Below the pieces are notes generated by a model. That model saw only the letters and a list, made by a program, of their open reading frames with translations. It was not told the origin of the DNA and ran no database searches. A stretch of 64,000 bases of DNA from contig CAYOJD010000001.1 in NCBI GenBank assembly GCA_964404205.1, positions 1 through 64,000 on the forward strand, read 5' to 3'. The translations under genes were made by a program, and so were the position numbers. Below, piece after piece: positions 53,829 through 62,953 of the stretch. This stretch comes from CAZWBR01 sp964404205 (lineage in GTDB: Bacteria; Bacteroidota; Bacteroidia; Bacteroidales; Prolixibacteraceae). Numbering within the stretch: position 1 is the first letter of the stretch; the number at the start of each line of letters is the position of its first letter.

Positions 53829-55130
53829 ATGAAAAAAGTGCTGATAATAACCTATTACTGGCCACCGGGCGGAGGTAGCGGCGTGAGGCGCTGGCTTAAT
53901 TTCTCCAATCTTCTGCATCAGCACAACTGGCAACCAGTTATTTTCAGGCCAACAAATGCCGAATATCCATCTACGGACGAAAGTTTGCTTCGCGATATCC
54001 ATCCTGATACCGAGATTGTGGGCTGCCTTATCACCGAACCATACCAGCTTTATGCCAAATTTATAGGCCGAAAGGGAAACGCCGTAAAACCAGGGGTTCT
54101 GTTTCAGGATGCCAAGCCTGGCTTCAAGGAGAAACTATCGGTTTGGGTACGAAGCAATTTTTTTATTCCCGATGCCAAAATGCTTTGGATTAGGCCGGCA
54201 AATAAATGGCTTACCCGTTATCTAAAAGAAAATCCTGTCGATTTGGTTGTCAGTACCGGACCACCGCATACCACCCATCTGATTGCCATGAAAGTGGCCA
54301 ACCGTTTCGGGATTCCGTGGATAGCCGACTTCCGTGACCCCTGGACCGAAATCGATTTCTTCCATCAATTGAAATTGACCCGCCTAACGCTTTGGCAACA
54401 TAAACGACTTGAACATCGCGTTTTGACTCAAAGTACGGCGCAGCTAACTGTCAGCCAAAGCTGGGGCCGTGATTTAGCCCGACTGGGTGCCCGTAATGTA
54501 CACGTGATAACCAACGGTTTCGACGAAGCTAATTTTAGTTCACATCAAGTCAGTCTTGACCGACAGTTTACCATTACTCATCTCGGCTCGATCAACAACG
54601 ATCGCAATCAAACGCCATTCTGGCAGGCATTACGCGAACTAATTGACGAAAATCCTCAATTGGGCGAAAAGCTATCCATTAAGATGATTGGCGATTTGGT
54701 CGATGCCGTCAAAAAAGATATCGGGAAATATAATCTGGACCCATTTTGTCAGTTTATTCCTTTCATGAACCACGATGATGCCATGAAAGCTATTGCATCG
54801 TCGCGCGTGCTCTATTTGCCGCTGAACAACACACCCAATGTAAACGGGATTATCCCGGGAAAGGTTTTTGAATATCTTGCTGTAAAACGGCCCATTCTGG
54901 CCATTGGACCGACCGATGGCGATACCGCAGCTGTTCTCAACGAAGCATCGAACGGGGTGGTATGCAATTTTGGCGATAAAACCAAAATGAAAGAGGCGCT
55001 GCTAATGTTGTTCCACCAATACGAACAAGGGATCGATCGTATCGAAAGTGACAACTATAAAAAATTCTCGCGCAGCGGATTGACCCAAAAACTGGTCGTA
55101 TTAATGGAAACCCTGTCATCGGTTAAATAA
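53829..55130 (+). CDS. Glycosyltransferase, GT4-like (surface glycan)
   Basis: The 433-residue GT-B protein begins with LIITYYWPPGGGSGVRRWLNFSNLLHQHNWQPVIF, the typical start of GT4 glycosyltransferases in polysaccharide clusters. The acceptor-side segment STGPPHTTHLIAMKVANRFGIPWIADFRDPW and the donor-side VITNGFDEANF follow, and the C-terminal KVFEYLAVKRPILAIGPTDGDTAAVL takes the place of the E-x7-E loop. It starts 18 nt after the tsaB stop codon. Together with two GT2 enzymes downstream on the same strand it starts a glycan-synthesis group. Sugar donor and acceptor are unknown. Confidence 0.85.
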   Translation: MKKVLIITYYWPPGGGSGVRRWLNFSNLLHQHNWQPVIFRPTNAEYPSTDESLLRDIHPDTEIVGCLITEPYQLYAKFIGRKGNAVKPGVLFQDAKPGFKEKLSVWVRSNFFIPDAKMLWIRPANKWLTRYLKENPVDLVVSTGPPHTTHLIAMKVANRFGIPWIADFRDPWTEIDFFHQLKLTRLTLWQHKRLEHRVLTQSTAQLTVSQSWGRDLARLGARNVHVITNGFDEANFSSHQVSLDRQFTITHLGSINNDRNQTPFWQALRELIDENPQLGEKLSIKMIGDLVDAVKKDIGKYNLDPFCQFIPFMNHDDAMKAIASSRVLYLPLNNTPNVNGIIPGKVFEYLAVKRPILAIGPTDGDTAAVLNEASNGVVCNFGDKTKMKEALLMLFHQYEQGIDRIESDNYKKFSRSGLTQKLVVLMETLSSVK

Positions 55131-55147
55131 ATGAGTTTACACCCAAA

Positions 55148-56053
55148 ATGAAAACGGTAACTGTCATTATTACAACTTATAACGCTGAAAAAACCATCAG
55201 ACGTGCCCTCGATTCGCTGGTTACCCAACATGGCTGTAACGAGCAGTTTTTGCTAGAGGTTATTGTTGTCGATGACTGCTCAACCGATTCGACCATCGAA
55301 ATTGCAGTTCAATATCCGGTTAAAATTCTTTCTACCGGAAAGAATAGCGGTGGCCCAAACCGAGGCCGCAACCTTGGCCTACAACAGGCAAGCGGCAACT
55401 ACATTTGTCTGATGGACCACGACGACGAATGGTTTCCCCACAGAGTTGAATCGCAGCTTCGTTGGACAGCTGAAGCTCCAATTGTTACCTGTGGCTATAC
55501 AATTGCCGATAAAAATGGAAACGAAAATATTCGCTCAGCCAGTCACCCCGATGGGTATCGCACATTTGCAACCAATGAAACTTTTCGCGATAAACTGGCC
55601 CGACGCAACGACCGCCAGAACTGTTATCTGGGCACCATCTTATTCGACAGTAAACTTAAAAACATCCTTTTCGAGGAAGAATATGGTCAGCTCGACTGGG
55701 ATTGGATTTTACGCCTATTCCATCAAAATCCCACTGTCGAAGTTTGCCAAAGCCTCTACCGACGCCATGTGGATGGGGCCAATCTTTCGCTCGACCGCAA
55801 CTACCGCCTTCGCGATTATCAGTTTTCCATCAGACTATTAAACCAGTATCAGGTTGATTATCCAACCGAAACAGGCCTGGGCCGAAAGAGGGTCAATGGA
55901 ACCTTAGCCCGCTATTTTTACCTGACAGGCGAAATGAAAGAGGCCCGGAAGTATTTCCTGAAATCGGCTTGCAACCTGAAAACAATACTTTTCTACCTGA
56001 CTACTTTTGCCGGACATTCGTACATCCGCCGAAAATTTCATTTCTTTGGATAA
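55148..56053 (+). CDS. GT2 family glycosyltransferase
   Basis: This 301-residue GT-A enzyme has the GT2 N-terminus TVTVIITTYNAEKTIRRALDSLVTQ, the nucleotide-binding VIVVDDCSTDSTIEIA, and the metal-binding DxD region in ICLMDHDDEWFPHRVESQL. The acceptor-side segment EEYGQLDWDWILRLFHQNPTVEVCQSLYRRHVDGANLS follows. There is no transmembrane region, so it is a cytoplasmic or membrane-associated transferase. It lies 17 nt after the preceding glycosyltransferase gene and 13 nt before the next. Specificity cannot be assigned. Confidence 0.88.
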   Translation: MKTVTVIITTYNAEKTIRRALDSLVTQHGCNEQFLLEVIVVDDCSTDSTIEIAVQYPVKILSTGKNSGGPNRGRNLGLQQASGNYICLMDHDDEWFPHRVESQLRWTAEAPIVTCGYTIADKNGNENIRSASHPDGYRTFATNETFRDKLARRNDRQNCYLGTILFDSKLKNILFEEEYGQLDWDWILRLFHQNPTVEVCQSLYRRHVDGANLSLDRNYRLRDYQFSIRLLNQYQVDYPTETGLGRKRVNGTLARYFYLTGEMKEARKYFLKSACNLKTILFYLTTFAGHSYIRRKFHFFG

Positions 56054-56066
56054 GAATGCTACTCGT

Positions 56067-56900
56067 ATGTCGCCTTTAACTGAAAAACCGCTGGTTTCCA
56101 TCTGTATCCCGATATATAACGGCGAGAAATATCTGGCTGAAGCGCTCCTTTCGGCACTGGCACAAACCTATCGTCCGCTCGAAATTATTCTTTCTGACGA
56201 CCATTCGAACGACCATTCGCTGACGATAGCCGCCGAACTGCTCTCGTCGGGCGATATCCCTTTTCAAATCGTCAGCCATCAACCATCAGGAATTGGGGCC
56301 AACTGGAACCATTCGATTCGTTATGCTTCAGGCAAATACATTAAATTTCTGTTTCAGGACGATATTTTGCACCCCAATTGTGTGTCGGAGATGGTGGCTT
56401 TTGCCGAAGAGAAGGGTGAACAGGTGGGATTGGTTTTCTGCCTGCGCGAAACCTTTGGCGAAAGCACTCAACGGGAAGTGAACCTTGAAGCCGTACAACA
56501 ACATTTTCCGGAAATTATCGATGGGAAATGGCTAATTGGCCGTTCCGATTTGTATGCCCAGCCACGCAATAAAATTGGCGAACCCACAGCAGTACTGCTT
56601 CAACGATCCGTTTTTGAGCAGATTGGATACTTTGCCGAAAACCTGCGCCAATCGCTCGACTATGAATTTTGGTATCGCTGCGCCGCACATTATCAATTGG
56701 GATTGATACGCAAAACATTGGTTAAATTCAGGTTGCACAATATTCAGGCAACAGCGGTCAACCAAAGGCAGGTAATTTCCGACCGCTACCGGCTTCCGCT
56801 GCTTTTGCTGAAAACCCACTGGCCCAACCTTCATCTTAAGGTAAAGACAATCCTGATTTACAAAATGATAACAGGCTGGATAACCTGCAAAATATCATAA
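56067..56900 (+). CDS. GT2 family glycosyltransferase
   Basis: A second GT2 enzyme of 278 residues: PLVSICIPIYNGEKYLAEALLSALAQTYRPLEIILSDDHSNDHS with the first Asp block, then YIKFLFQDDILHPNCVSEMVAF with the DxD-type metal site, and LRQSLDYEFWYRCAAHYQLGLIRKTLVKFRLH. The ATG at 56067 gives a normal GT2 start; the longer open frame from 56007 would overlap the preceding gene by 47 bp and adds nothing family-like. Its stop is only 4 bp from the end of the convergent gene at 56905, and no terminator stem was found between them. Confidence 0.87.
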   Translation: MSPLTEKPLVSICIPIYNGEKYLAEALLSALAQTYRPLEIILSDDHSNDHSLTIAAELLSSGDIPFQIVSHQPSGIGANWNHSIRYASGKYIKFLFQDDILHPNCVSEMVAFAEEKGEQVGLVFCLRETFGESTQREVNLEAVQQHFPEIIDGKWLIGRSDLYAQPRNKIGEPTAVLLQRSVFEQIGYFAENLRQSLDYEFWYRCAAHYQLGLIRKTLVKFRLHNIQATAVNQRQVISDRYRLPLLLLKTHWPNLHLKVKTILIYKMITGWITCKIS

Positions 56901-56904
56901 ATAT

Positions 56905-57693
56905 TTATCTCCCTGACAGTTTCCTCACAGCAGCTTGCCAAAGAAAATAGCACCAGTTTTCGCAGTCGAGCAAGCGCATTTGCCAAGGCGCAAGGCTACA
57001 AACCTGAGCCGCAACCGGCAGTTGTTTTTTCCACTTGCGTGCAATCAACCGGTTGGCAATGGTATTCTGAGGAGAATAACTGCCACCCGATGAATGGACG
57101 ATGCGCAGGCGTCTGTCGACAATGGCACGAAAACCTGCAAAATAAACCTGCAACGAAAAATCGATATCATATCCGTGGAAATCGGTTAGCAGTTCTTCGT
57201 CAAAGCGACATTTTTCAACAATATTCTTCCGGGTAAAGAGGAAAACCCCATCGAGGCAAACCACATCATCGAAGTCACTGTTTTCGGGATTTGTATCAAA
57301 TTCCAGATAAGTGCGCTTCCCATTGATTTGATGAAAGATATGTCCTTTCTTGAAACGGCCAAGTGCTGGACTTTGTCCCCATGCCGACGGATATGAAGAT
57401 TTAAACTGCGTTCCGGCCACCCCGGTCAACCCCAAATCGGGTTGATGCAACATCGTCTCAACGAGCAGTTTCCCCCAGTTTTCCGTTTCGAACGATACAT
57501 CGTCGTGTACAAAGCAGCAAAACGCGTATCGGGCACGCGAAACGCCAAGGTTATATGCCTGGCAAAGCGAATATTTACGGTCATTTTCAATCACGACCAA
57601 CTCATGTTCAACACCGATAGTGTGAGCGATATTCTCGCTAAACCTGGCCAGTTGTGTGTCGCTTTTTCGGGTGGAAACAATTATCGAAATCAT
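56905..57693 (-). CDS. Glycosyltransferase, GT2-like
   Basis: The 262-residue protein begins MISIIVSTRKSDTQLARFSENIAHTIGVEHELVVIEND and contains YNLGVSRARYAFCCFVHDDVSFETENWG with the metal-binding HDD. LDGVFLFTRKNIVEKCRFDEELLTDFHGYDIDFSLQVYFAG follows. This layout is found in GT2-type transferases often annotated as glycosyltransferase family protein. It overlaps the upstream methyltransferase gene by 4 bp (ATGA), so the two are translationally coupled. Both belong to a minus-strand arm facing the three plus-strand glycosyltransferases. Confidence 0.82.
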   Translation of the reverse strand: MISIIVSTRKSDTQLARFSENIAHTIGVEHELVVIENDRKYSLCQAYNLGVSRARYAFCCFVHDDVSFETENWGKLLVETMLHQPDLGLTGVAGTQFKSSYPSAWGQSPALGRFKKGHIFHQINGKRTYLEFDTNPENSDFDDVVCLDGVFLFTRKNIVEKCRFDEELLTDFHGYDIDFSLQVYFAGFRAIVDRRLRIVHSSGGSYSPQNTIANRLIARKWKKQLPVAAQVCSLAPWQMRLLDCENWCYFLWQAAVRKLSGR

Positions 57694-58346
57694 ATTATGC
57701 TTTCTCGGGGTTGGGCAACAACGGCAAATTGTTTATGGCGCATATCTTCAAAACGACCCATCGAGAGGGAAATCACCATTTTCTCTTTCCAGCTTTTACA
57801 AGGGCGCAGTCCTTCGTAGCGAACCACCCGATAGCCACATTCGTCGAAAAGGCGAATGATACTCTTCAGTGTAAAAAAGCGGAAATGGGTCATGTCCAGA
57901 ATGCCCCCTTCTTCGCGGTAGCGAAAATCTGCAGTTGTTATAATCTCCACTAAATTACCAATATAACGAAAATTGGGAATAGAGGCCACAATCACCCCGG
58001 CAGGCGAAAGCAGCGGTTTTACCAGCCGAACAGCCTGCCACGGGTCGGTAAAATGTTCGATAACATCGTTAAAAACCACACAATCGAAATAACCCAACGG
58101 CAAATCGCCCGACAGCGACATGGCTATAAAATCGCCCACCAAAATCTTGCCGGCAAATTTTTGCGCTTCAGCTGCCGCTTCGGCATTGATTTCCAAGCCC
58201 CAACTCTCTTTGCCGGCGCGGGTCAACAGGTCGAGAAAAAGCCCTTCGCCGCACCCCACTTCCAGTATTTTTTCGGCATTAGCCGGAATATATTTCAACA
58301 TCTCCTCGCGGGCCGAACGGTTGAAGTAGTTGGTATTGATTGTCAT
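57690..58346 (-). CDS. Class I SAM-dependent methyltransferase
   Basis: The 218-residue protein has the SAM-binding motif I KILEVGCGEGLFLDLLTRAGKESWGLEIN near residue 27, a motif II-like YFDCVVFNDVIEHFTDPWQAVRLVKPLLSPAGVIVASIPN, and the late FRFFTLKSIIRLFDECGYRVVRYEG. Together these are typical of the Methyltransf_23/11 group found in glycan clusters, often as a capping or sugar-methylating enzyme. It lies 22 nt downstream of the flippase gene and overlaps the glycosyltransferase gene by 4 bp. Its substrate may be a sugar of the exported chain, which is inference. Confidence 0.86.
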   Translation of the reverse strand: MTINTNYFNRSAREEMLKYIPANAEKILEVGCGEGLFLDLLTRAGKESWGLEINAEAAAEAQKFAGKILVGDFIAMSLSGDLPLGYFDCVVFNDVIEHFTDPWQAVRLVKPLLSPAGVIVASIPNFRYIGNLVEIITTADFRYREEGGILDMTHFRFFTLKSIIRLFDECGYRVVRYEGLRPCKSWKEKMVISLSMGRFEDMRHKQFAVVAQPRESII

Positions 58347-58368
58347 GTCGATAAAATTACGTTTTGAA

Positions 58369-59847
58369 TCATTTTCGTTTCAGTAGCGATAACCCTTTTT
58401 TCCAAATGGCTTGAAAATCGTCCGATACCGGAAGAAAGACCAGCATCAGACCGGTTCCCGCCACAATCAAGGTTCCGCGAACCAGAATATCAATCAGAAA
58501 ATAAAGTTGCGGAATCGGATACTGGACCAGATAGATGGCCATAAAAACCACTGCTACCATAACAAATTTCAGGGTAAAGGGTTGCAGCCCGTATTTGACC
58601 ACCAGAAAGAGATGGCGCATCAGGTTGTTCATCAACAACGCCAGCGCAATAGCCAGGGCCGCACCGGTGATACCCCAAAGCGGAATAAACAGATAGAGTA
58701 ACCCCACTACGGTAACCACCAGAATAAGGATAAACCAAAGCGAAACCCGGTAATATTTAGAATAACCGATAACCAGTCCGTTGGCACCCGTCATCATGTC
58801 GAACAAGTACCCTAGCCCAATAAAGAAAATAACCCATTTCGACTGCTGATAATCGGGACCCAAAATGGCCAAAATATTATCGATGTTGGCCCAGATACCC
58901 AGAAAAAGAAAACCCCCGATAATAAATTGATTGATACAGCTTCTATAATATATCTCCTTGATTTTGGCCATATCATTATTGCTCCAGCCATCGGCAATCA
59001 ACGTACCGGCAATTTTCAGCAACGGCCGCGAAGGGATAACCACCAGCGTGCCAAAGTAGAAGGCAATGGTATAAACACCGGTATTGCCCAAATCGAGCAT
59101 TTGGTTAATCACAATTTTATCGATATTGAAAACCACCAGCGAGCCCAAACCACCGATAATGGAGAAGAGCGCCACATCGAAGATCTCTTTTTTTAGCGAA
59201 GGATCGATAAAACCCGGCTCGGAACGAAATGTAATTTCTCCCCTGAAAAGCAGAAAAACAAAAATGACAACCGCTTTAACCGAAACGGCAATGGCATAAC
59301 CAATAATCAGTTGTTCGAGGTTAATCCATTTAAACATGTAAAGGGCTACTACCACAAAAATGAGAAAACGCTGCAGAAATTCCTGAAGGAAGGTTCCCAA
59401 AACCGCATCGTAAAGCACCTTGTTGTAGGTATCCAAAAAGACAAATATCAGCGTGAAAAGGGTTAACGGGATAAGTAGCCAGACATAATCGGCAAAAAGT
59501 TCAGACTTCCCAAGGTTGTTCTGGATAAGTTGTTCGCGGAAGATGAAATAGAGCAACAGAAAAAGCCCAAACCCGGCAATCTGCGGAAGGGTGGCCATCA
59601 GCAAAAAACCGTGGTGCCCATCGGCTTTACTCCTAAACCGAGGAAACAGCCTTGCCGTTACCCCCGGAAGCCCAAGCGACGACAATCCGCCGGTGATGGT
59701 CGATATGGCTACCAGCAATCCAAACAACCCAACAATTTCGGGCGTCAGGTATTCAGTATAGAAATAGGTGGTGGTAACAAACCCGATGATTACCCCCAAA
59801 TACGACCATAAACTTCCCTTAACGGTTTGTTTGATAATAATCCCCAT
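58369..59847 (-). CDS. Polysaccharide flippase (Wzx/oligosaccharide-flippase family)
   Basis: This ~492-residue protein has about twelve to fourteen hydrophobic segments. Family features are IIIKQTVKGSLWSYLGVIIGFVTTTYFYTEYLTPEIVGLFGLLVAISTI at the N-terminus, LSSLGLPGVTARLFPRF, and internal VVFNIDKIVINQMLDLGNTGVYTIAFYFGTLVVIPSRPL, the typical flippase core. It moves lipid-linked oligosaccharides across the inner membrane. It heads the minus-strand arm of the glycan cluster. ATG 59847 (MGIIIKQTVKG) is preferred to 59862, because it matches the common start of the family. Confidence 0.88.
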   Translation of the reverse strand: MGIIIKQTVKGSLWSYLGVIIGFVTTTYFYTEYLTPEIVGLFGLLVAISTITGGLSSLGLPGVTARLFPRFRSKADGHHGFLLMATLPQIAGFGLFLLLYFIFREQLIQNNLGKSELFADYVWLLIPLTLFTLIFVFLDTYNKVLYDAVLGTFLQEFLQRFLIFVVVALYMFKWINLEQLIIGYAIAVSVKAVVIFVFLLFRGEITFRSEPGFIDPSLKKEIFDVALFSIIGGLGSLVVFNIDKIVINQMLDLGNTGVYTIAFYFGTLVVIPSRPLLKIAGTLIADGWSNNDMAKIKEIYYRSCINQFIIGGFLFLGIWANIDNILAILGPDYQQSKWVIFFIGLGYLFDMMTGANGLVIGYSKYYRVSLWFILILVVTVVGLLYLFIPLWGITGAALAIALALLMNNLMRHLFLVVKYGLQPFTLKFVMVAVVFMAIYLVQYPIPQLYFLIDILVRGTLIVAGTGLMLVFLPVSDDFQAIWKKGLSLLKRK

Positions 59848-60116
59848 CAATTTGTTTTTCAATAATTTGAAAGTATATAGATTTCCGGTTAAGGCATCAT
59901 CTATTCAACAAAGATAATCTCAATCGACAATTAACCGATACCCAAACCCAATTTCATCTGACCAAATCAACAATCGGCATCGCCAATAGTAACACTCACC
60001 CTGAATGTTGGGATTCAATCGCGGTGCAATCAAATCGGTAATGGCGCTAACACTCAAACGAAGGTTGTCCGAAAGGTTGGTGCATCATTCATCTAAACCC
60101 TATTCCGAACCAAATC

Positions 60117-60171
60117 AACTCCGCATCAACTCCGCACTAACTCCGCACTAACTCCGCATCAACTCCGCATA
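60117..60171. repeat. 11-bp tandem repeat, five copies
   Basis: AACTCCGCA followed by TC, CT, CT, TC and TA makes five head-to-tail 11-bp units (60117, 60128, 60139, 60150, 60161). The first nine bases are invariant and the last two alternate. It lies in the gap upstream of yfhO. Confidence 0.9.
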
Positions 60172-60422
60172 GCGTCTCCTTCAATGGCGAGTAACCGGGA
60201 AGCAGATATGGATTTTGATTCGATATAATTTTGAGATTAACCGTTTTTAAAGTTTGGTCGGGAGCCGGATAACCACATGGGCAATATTTGGGATGATGAT
60301 ATAAAACTGGACGAGCAAGAGCGTAACAGGTAAAAGCAACCTGAAAACAGCTAAAGCCGAATATCCTGTAACTCCATTACTGATTGGTGGTGACGACACC
60401 ATTCCTGCTGATAAAAATTATG

Positions 60423-60430
60423 TATTTTTG
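60423..60430 (+). promoter_or_regulatory. -7 element of the yfhO promoter
   Basis: TATTTTTG followed by CCC matches TAnnTTTG, 27 bp upstream of the yfhO start. No TTG is found at the usual distance upstream. Confidence 0.45.
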
Positions 60431-60456
60431 CCCATAAATATTGAACAGTGAATGTT

Positions 60457-62928
60457 ATGAATAACTTTTCGATGAAGAAGTTTTTACCTCACCTCGCCGC
60501 AATTCTACTTTTTCTGCTGCTACCCGTTATCTACTTTTCGCCGGCTCTCGAAGGGAAAAAGCTGAACCAACACGACACCAACACCTACATTGGCATGTCG
60601 AAAGAGATAAACGATTATAATGCTACGCACGATGATGTGGCCCTCTGGACCAACTCGATGTTTGGCGGTATGCCGGCTTACCTGATTGGTGTCCCTTCGT
60701 TCTCGCTGGTTACCCCAATCTATAAACTGACCAACCTGTTCGACTGGCGACCAGTAAGTTTTGTTTTTCTTTATCTGATTGGTTTTTACATTGCACTGCT
60801 GCTATTTAATATCAATCCCTGGCTGGCCATTGTAGGAGCCCTGGCATTCGGCTTTTCCTCCTATAATTTTATCATCATTGCCGCCGGGCACAACTCGAAA
60901 GCAATTGCCATTGGTTATATGGCACCGCTGATTGCCGGCCTATACCATGCACTGAAAAAAGATTTATGGAAAGGGAGTATCATTTTTGCCCTCTTCCTGG
61001 CTTTGCAGGTCTATGCCAACCACCTGCAAATAACCTACTATACGTTGCTGACGATTTTGGTGATGGGCCTCACTGAACTTTGGTTTGCCTTTCGCGAAAA
61101 GCGGTTACCCGAATTCCTGAAACGCTCGGCTATCATTTTTGCCTTCGCCTTGCTGGCCGTGGCAGCCAATACCGAAAGGCTTTGGACCACTTACGAATAT
61201 GGCAATTTCTCCATTCGTGGAAAATCTGATTTGACACACAATCAACAGAACCAAACTTCTGGTCTCGATAAAGATTATGCCACTGGATGGAGCTACGGTA
61301 TCGATGAATCGTTCACGCTGTTGGTACCCAATTTCAAAGGCGGCTCATCAACGGTAGGTTTTGGGCAGGATTCAGAAACGGCGAAAGCCTTAAAAGCCAA
61401 TAATGTACCCAATGCCAATCAGTTGGTTAAGCAGTTGCCCGGCTACTGGGGCGACCAGCCCGGCACCTCAGGGCCGGTCTATGCCGGAGCTGTTATTGTT
61501 TTCCTTTTTGTTTTGGGATTGTTTCTGGTCAAAGGCCCCTTCCGCATCTGGATTGCAGTGGCAACCTTACTTTCGCTGATGCTTTCATGGGGACATAACT
61601 TCATGGCCCTTACCGACTTTTTTCTCGATTATGTACCCGGTTACAACAAGTTTAGGACCGTTTCGATGATTCTGGTTATTGCCAGCTTTACCCTGCCACT
61701 GATGGCCATTTATGTGCTCGAGCAAATCTTTAGCGGAAAAGCAGAGACACAGAACTGGAAGAAAGCCTTGGGCTATAGTGTACTGATCACGGCTGGCCTG
61801 TCGCTTGTTTTTGCCATTATACCCGGTATCTCAGGGTCGTTTACTTCAGTTAGTGATTCGCGTCTGCCCGAATGGCTGCACCAGAGTCTGGCCGGCGATC
61901 GCGAACAACTGCTTAGGAGCGACGCTTTCCGCTCGGCCATTTTCATCTTGCTAAGCGCCGCCGCTTTGTGGGCCTTTCTGTCGAAAAAAATCAAACTATC
62001 AACCGTTTTACCGGCTTTGGGTCTTCTCATCTTGCTGGATTTGTGGATGGTCGACCGCCGATACCTGAACAACGACAACTTTGTACCTGCTCGCGAAGCT
62101 GCCGTTCCTTATGCACCATCGGTGGCCAATCAGGAGATTTTGACAGATAAAGCTCCCGGTTACAGGGTGTTGAATATGACCGTCGATCCCTTTTCAGATG
62201 CTTCTACCTCCTATTATCACCATTCGGTTGGTGGTTATCACGGAGCCAAGATGAGACGCTATCAGGAGTTAATTGATTTTCATATCTCGAAAGAGATGCA
62301 ACTGATTGCCCAGCGTTTCAACAGCCTGAAATCGCTCGATAACATCGATACCGTCTTTACTGGATTGAATGCCTTAAATATGCTGAATACCAGATACCTG
62401 ATAGTCAACCCCTCGGCTGCGCCGGTCCAAAACAACCATGCGTTGGGAAGTGCCTGGCTGGTTCATGAGTATCGCACGGTTGAAAATGCCGATCAAGAAA
62501 TAGCAGCGCTGGGAACCATTAATCCGGCTAACGAGATTGTTGTGAATAAGATATTCGAAACCCAATCGAACGGGAAAACATTTGTGGCCGATTCAACCGC
62601 TTTTATAGCGTTAAAATCGTATGCCCCTAACCAATTGGTTTATCACTTTTCGGGAAAGAGCGAACAAATAGCCGTTTTCTCAGAAATATACTATCCCAAA
62701 GGTTGGAATGCTTATGTGAACAACCAGCAAATTGCACATTTTCAGGCAAATTATCTGTTGCGCGCAGCCCTCCTTGCTCCGGGCGATTACGATATTGAAT
62801 TTCGCTTCGAACCGCAGTCGTTCTACACCGGCCGTAAAATCGCAATGGTTAGTTCGGTAATTCTGGTACTTTTACTGGCAGGAATTTTATTTGGAGGTAG
62901 CATTTTGAATAAAAAACCAATAATTTAG
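60457..62928 (+). CDS. YfhO-family multispanning membrane protein
   Basis: The 823-residue protein has an N-terminal transmembrane helix (HLAAILLFLLLPVIYFSPAL) followed by the family's early loop DTNTYIGMSKEINDYNATHDDVALWTNSMFGGMPAYLIG. Many further helices follow, up to about residue 530. Next are a C-terminal extracytoplasmic domain of about 270 residues and a last helix (IAMVSSVILVLLLAGILFGG). YfhO proteins resemble GT-C glycosyltransferases; in Bacillus, YfhO is linked to glycosylation of lipoteichoic acid. The function in Bacteroidota is not established; position next to a glycan cluster suggests surface-glycan modification. ATG 60457 is used, although an in-frame GTG lies at 60448. Confidence 0.85.
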   Translation: MNNFSMKKFLPHLAAILLFLLLPVIYFSPALEGKKLNQHDTNTYIGMSKEINDYNATHDDVALWTNSMFGGMPAYLIGVPSFSLVTPIYKLTNLFDWRPVSFVFLYLIGFYIALLLFNINPWLAIVGALAFGFSSYNFIIIAAGHNSKAIAIGYMAPLIAGLYHALKKDLWKGSIIFALFLALQVYANHLQITYYTLLTILVMGLTELWFAFREKRLPEFLKRSAIIFAFALLAVAANTERLWTTYEYGNFSIRGKSDLTHNQQNQTSGLDKDYATGWSYGIDESFTLLVPNFKGGSSTVGFGQDSETAKALKANNVPNANQLVKQLPGYWGDQPGTSGPVYAGAVIVFLFVLGLFLVKGPFRIWIAVATLLSLMLSWGHNFMALTDFFLDYVPGYNKFRTVSMILVIASFTLPLMAIYVLEQIFSGKAETQNWKKALGYSVLITAGLSLVFAIIPGISGSFTSVSDSRLPEWLHQSLAGDREQLLRSDAFRSAIFILLSAAALWAFLSKKIKLSTVLPALGLLILLDLWMVDRRYLNNDNFVPAREAAVPYAPSVANQEILTDKAPGYRVLNMTVDPFSDASTSYYHHSVGGYHGAKMRRYQELIDFHISKEMQLIAQRFNSLKSLDNIDTVFTGLNALNMLNTRYLIVNPSAAPVQNNHALGSAWLVHEYRTVENADQEIAALGTINPANEIVVNKIFETQSNGKTFVADSTAFIALKSYAPNQLVYHFSGKSEQIAVFSEIYYPKGWNAYVNNQQIAHFQANYLLRAALLAPGDYDIEFRFEPQSFYTGRKIAMVSSVILVLLLAGILFGGSILNKKPII

Positions 62929-62953
62929 AGCCAAGCACTCATCGACCAATTTT

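Larger units (their letters stand above)
59863..60456. other. Intergenic region between flippase and yfhO
   Basis: About 590 bp without a supported gene. It contains a five-copy 11-bp repeat (60117-60171), a -7 element at 60423-60430, and a stop-free minus-strand stretch of 54 codons (59920-60084) lacking a start codon. That stretch reads as something like NLRLSVSAITDLIAPRLNP but matches no family I recognise. It could be a gene remnant. Confidence 0.5.

Noticed and set aside
53072..53878. A single 268-codon TsaB reading without a frameshift
   Set aside because: After about residue 180 this frame yields Arg/Ser-rich sequence unlike TsaB, whereas the adjacent frame supplies the expected C-terminus. 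The start at 53072 is a TTG that adds MRKKE before the true N-terminus.
56007..56066. Longer start for the GT2 gene at 56067
   Set aside because: It would overlap the previous gene by 47 bp and adds residues unlike any GT2 N-terminus.
60117..60171. Possible CRISPR array
   Set aside because: The units are directly adjacent 11-mers with no spacers, and no cas genes are present.
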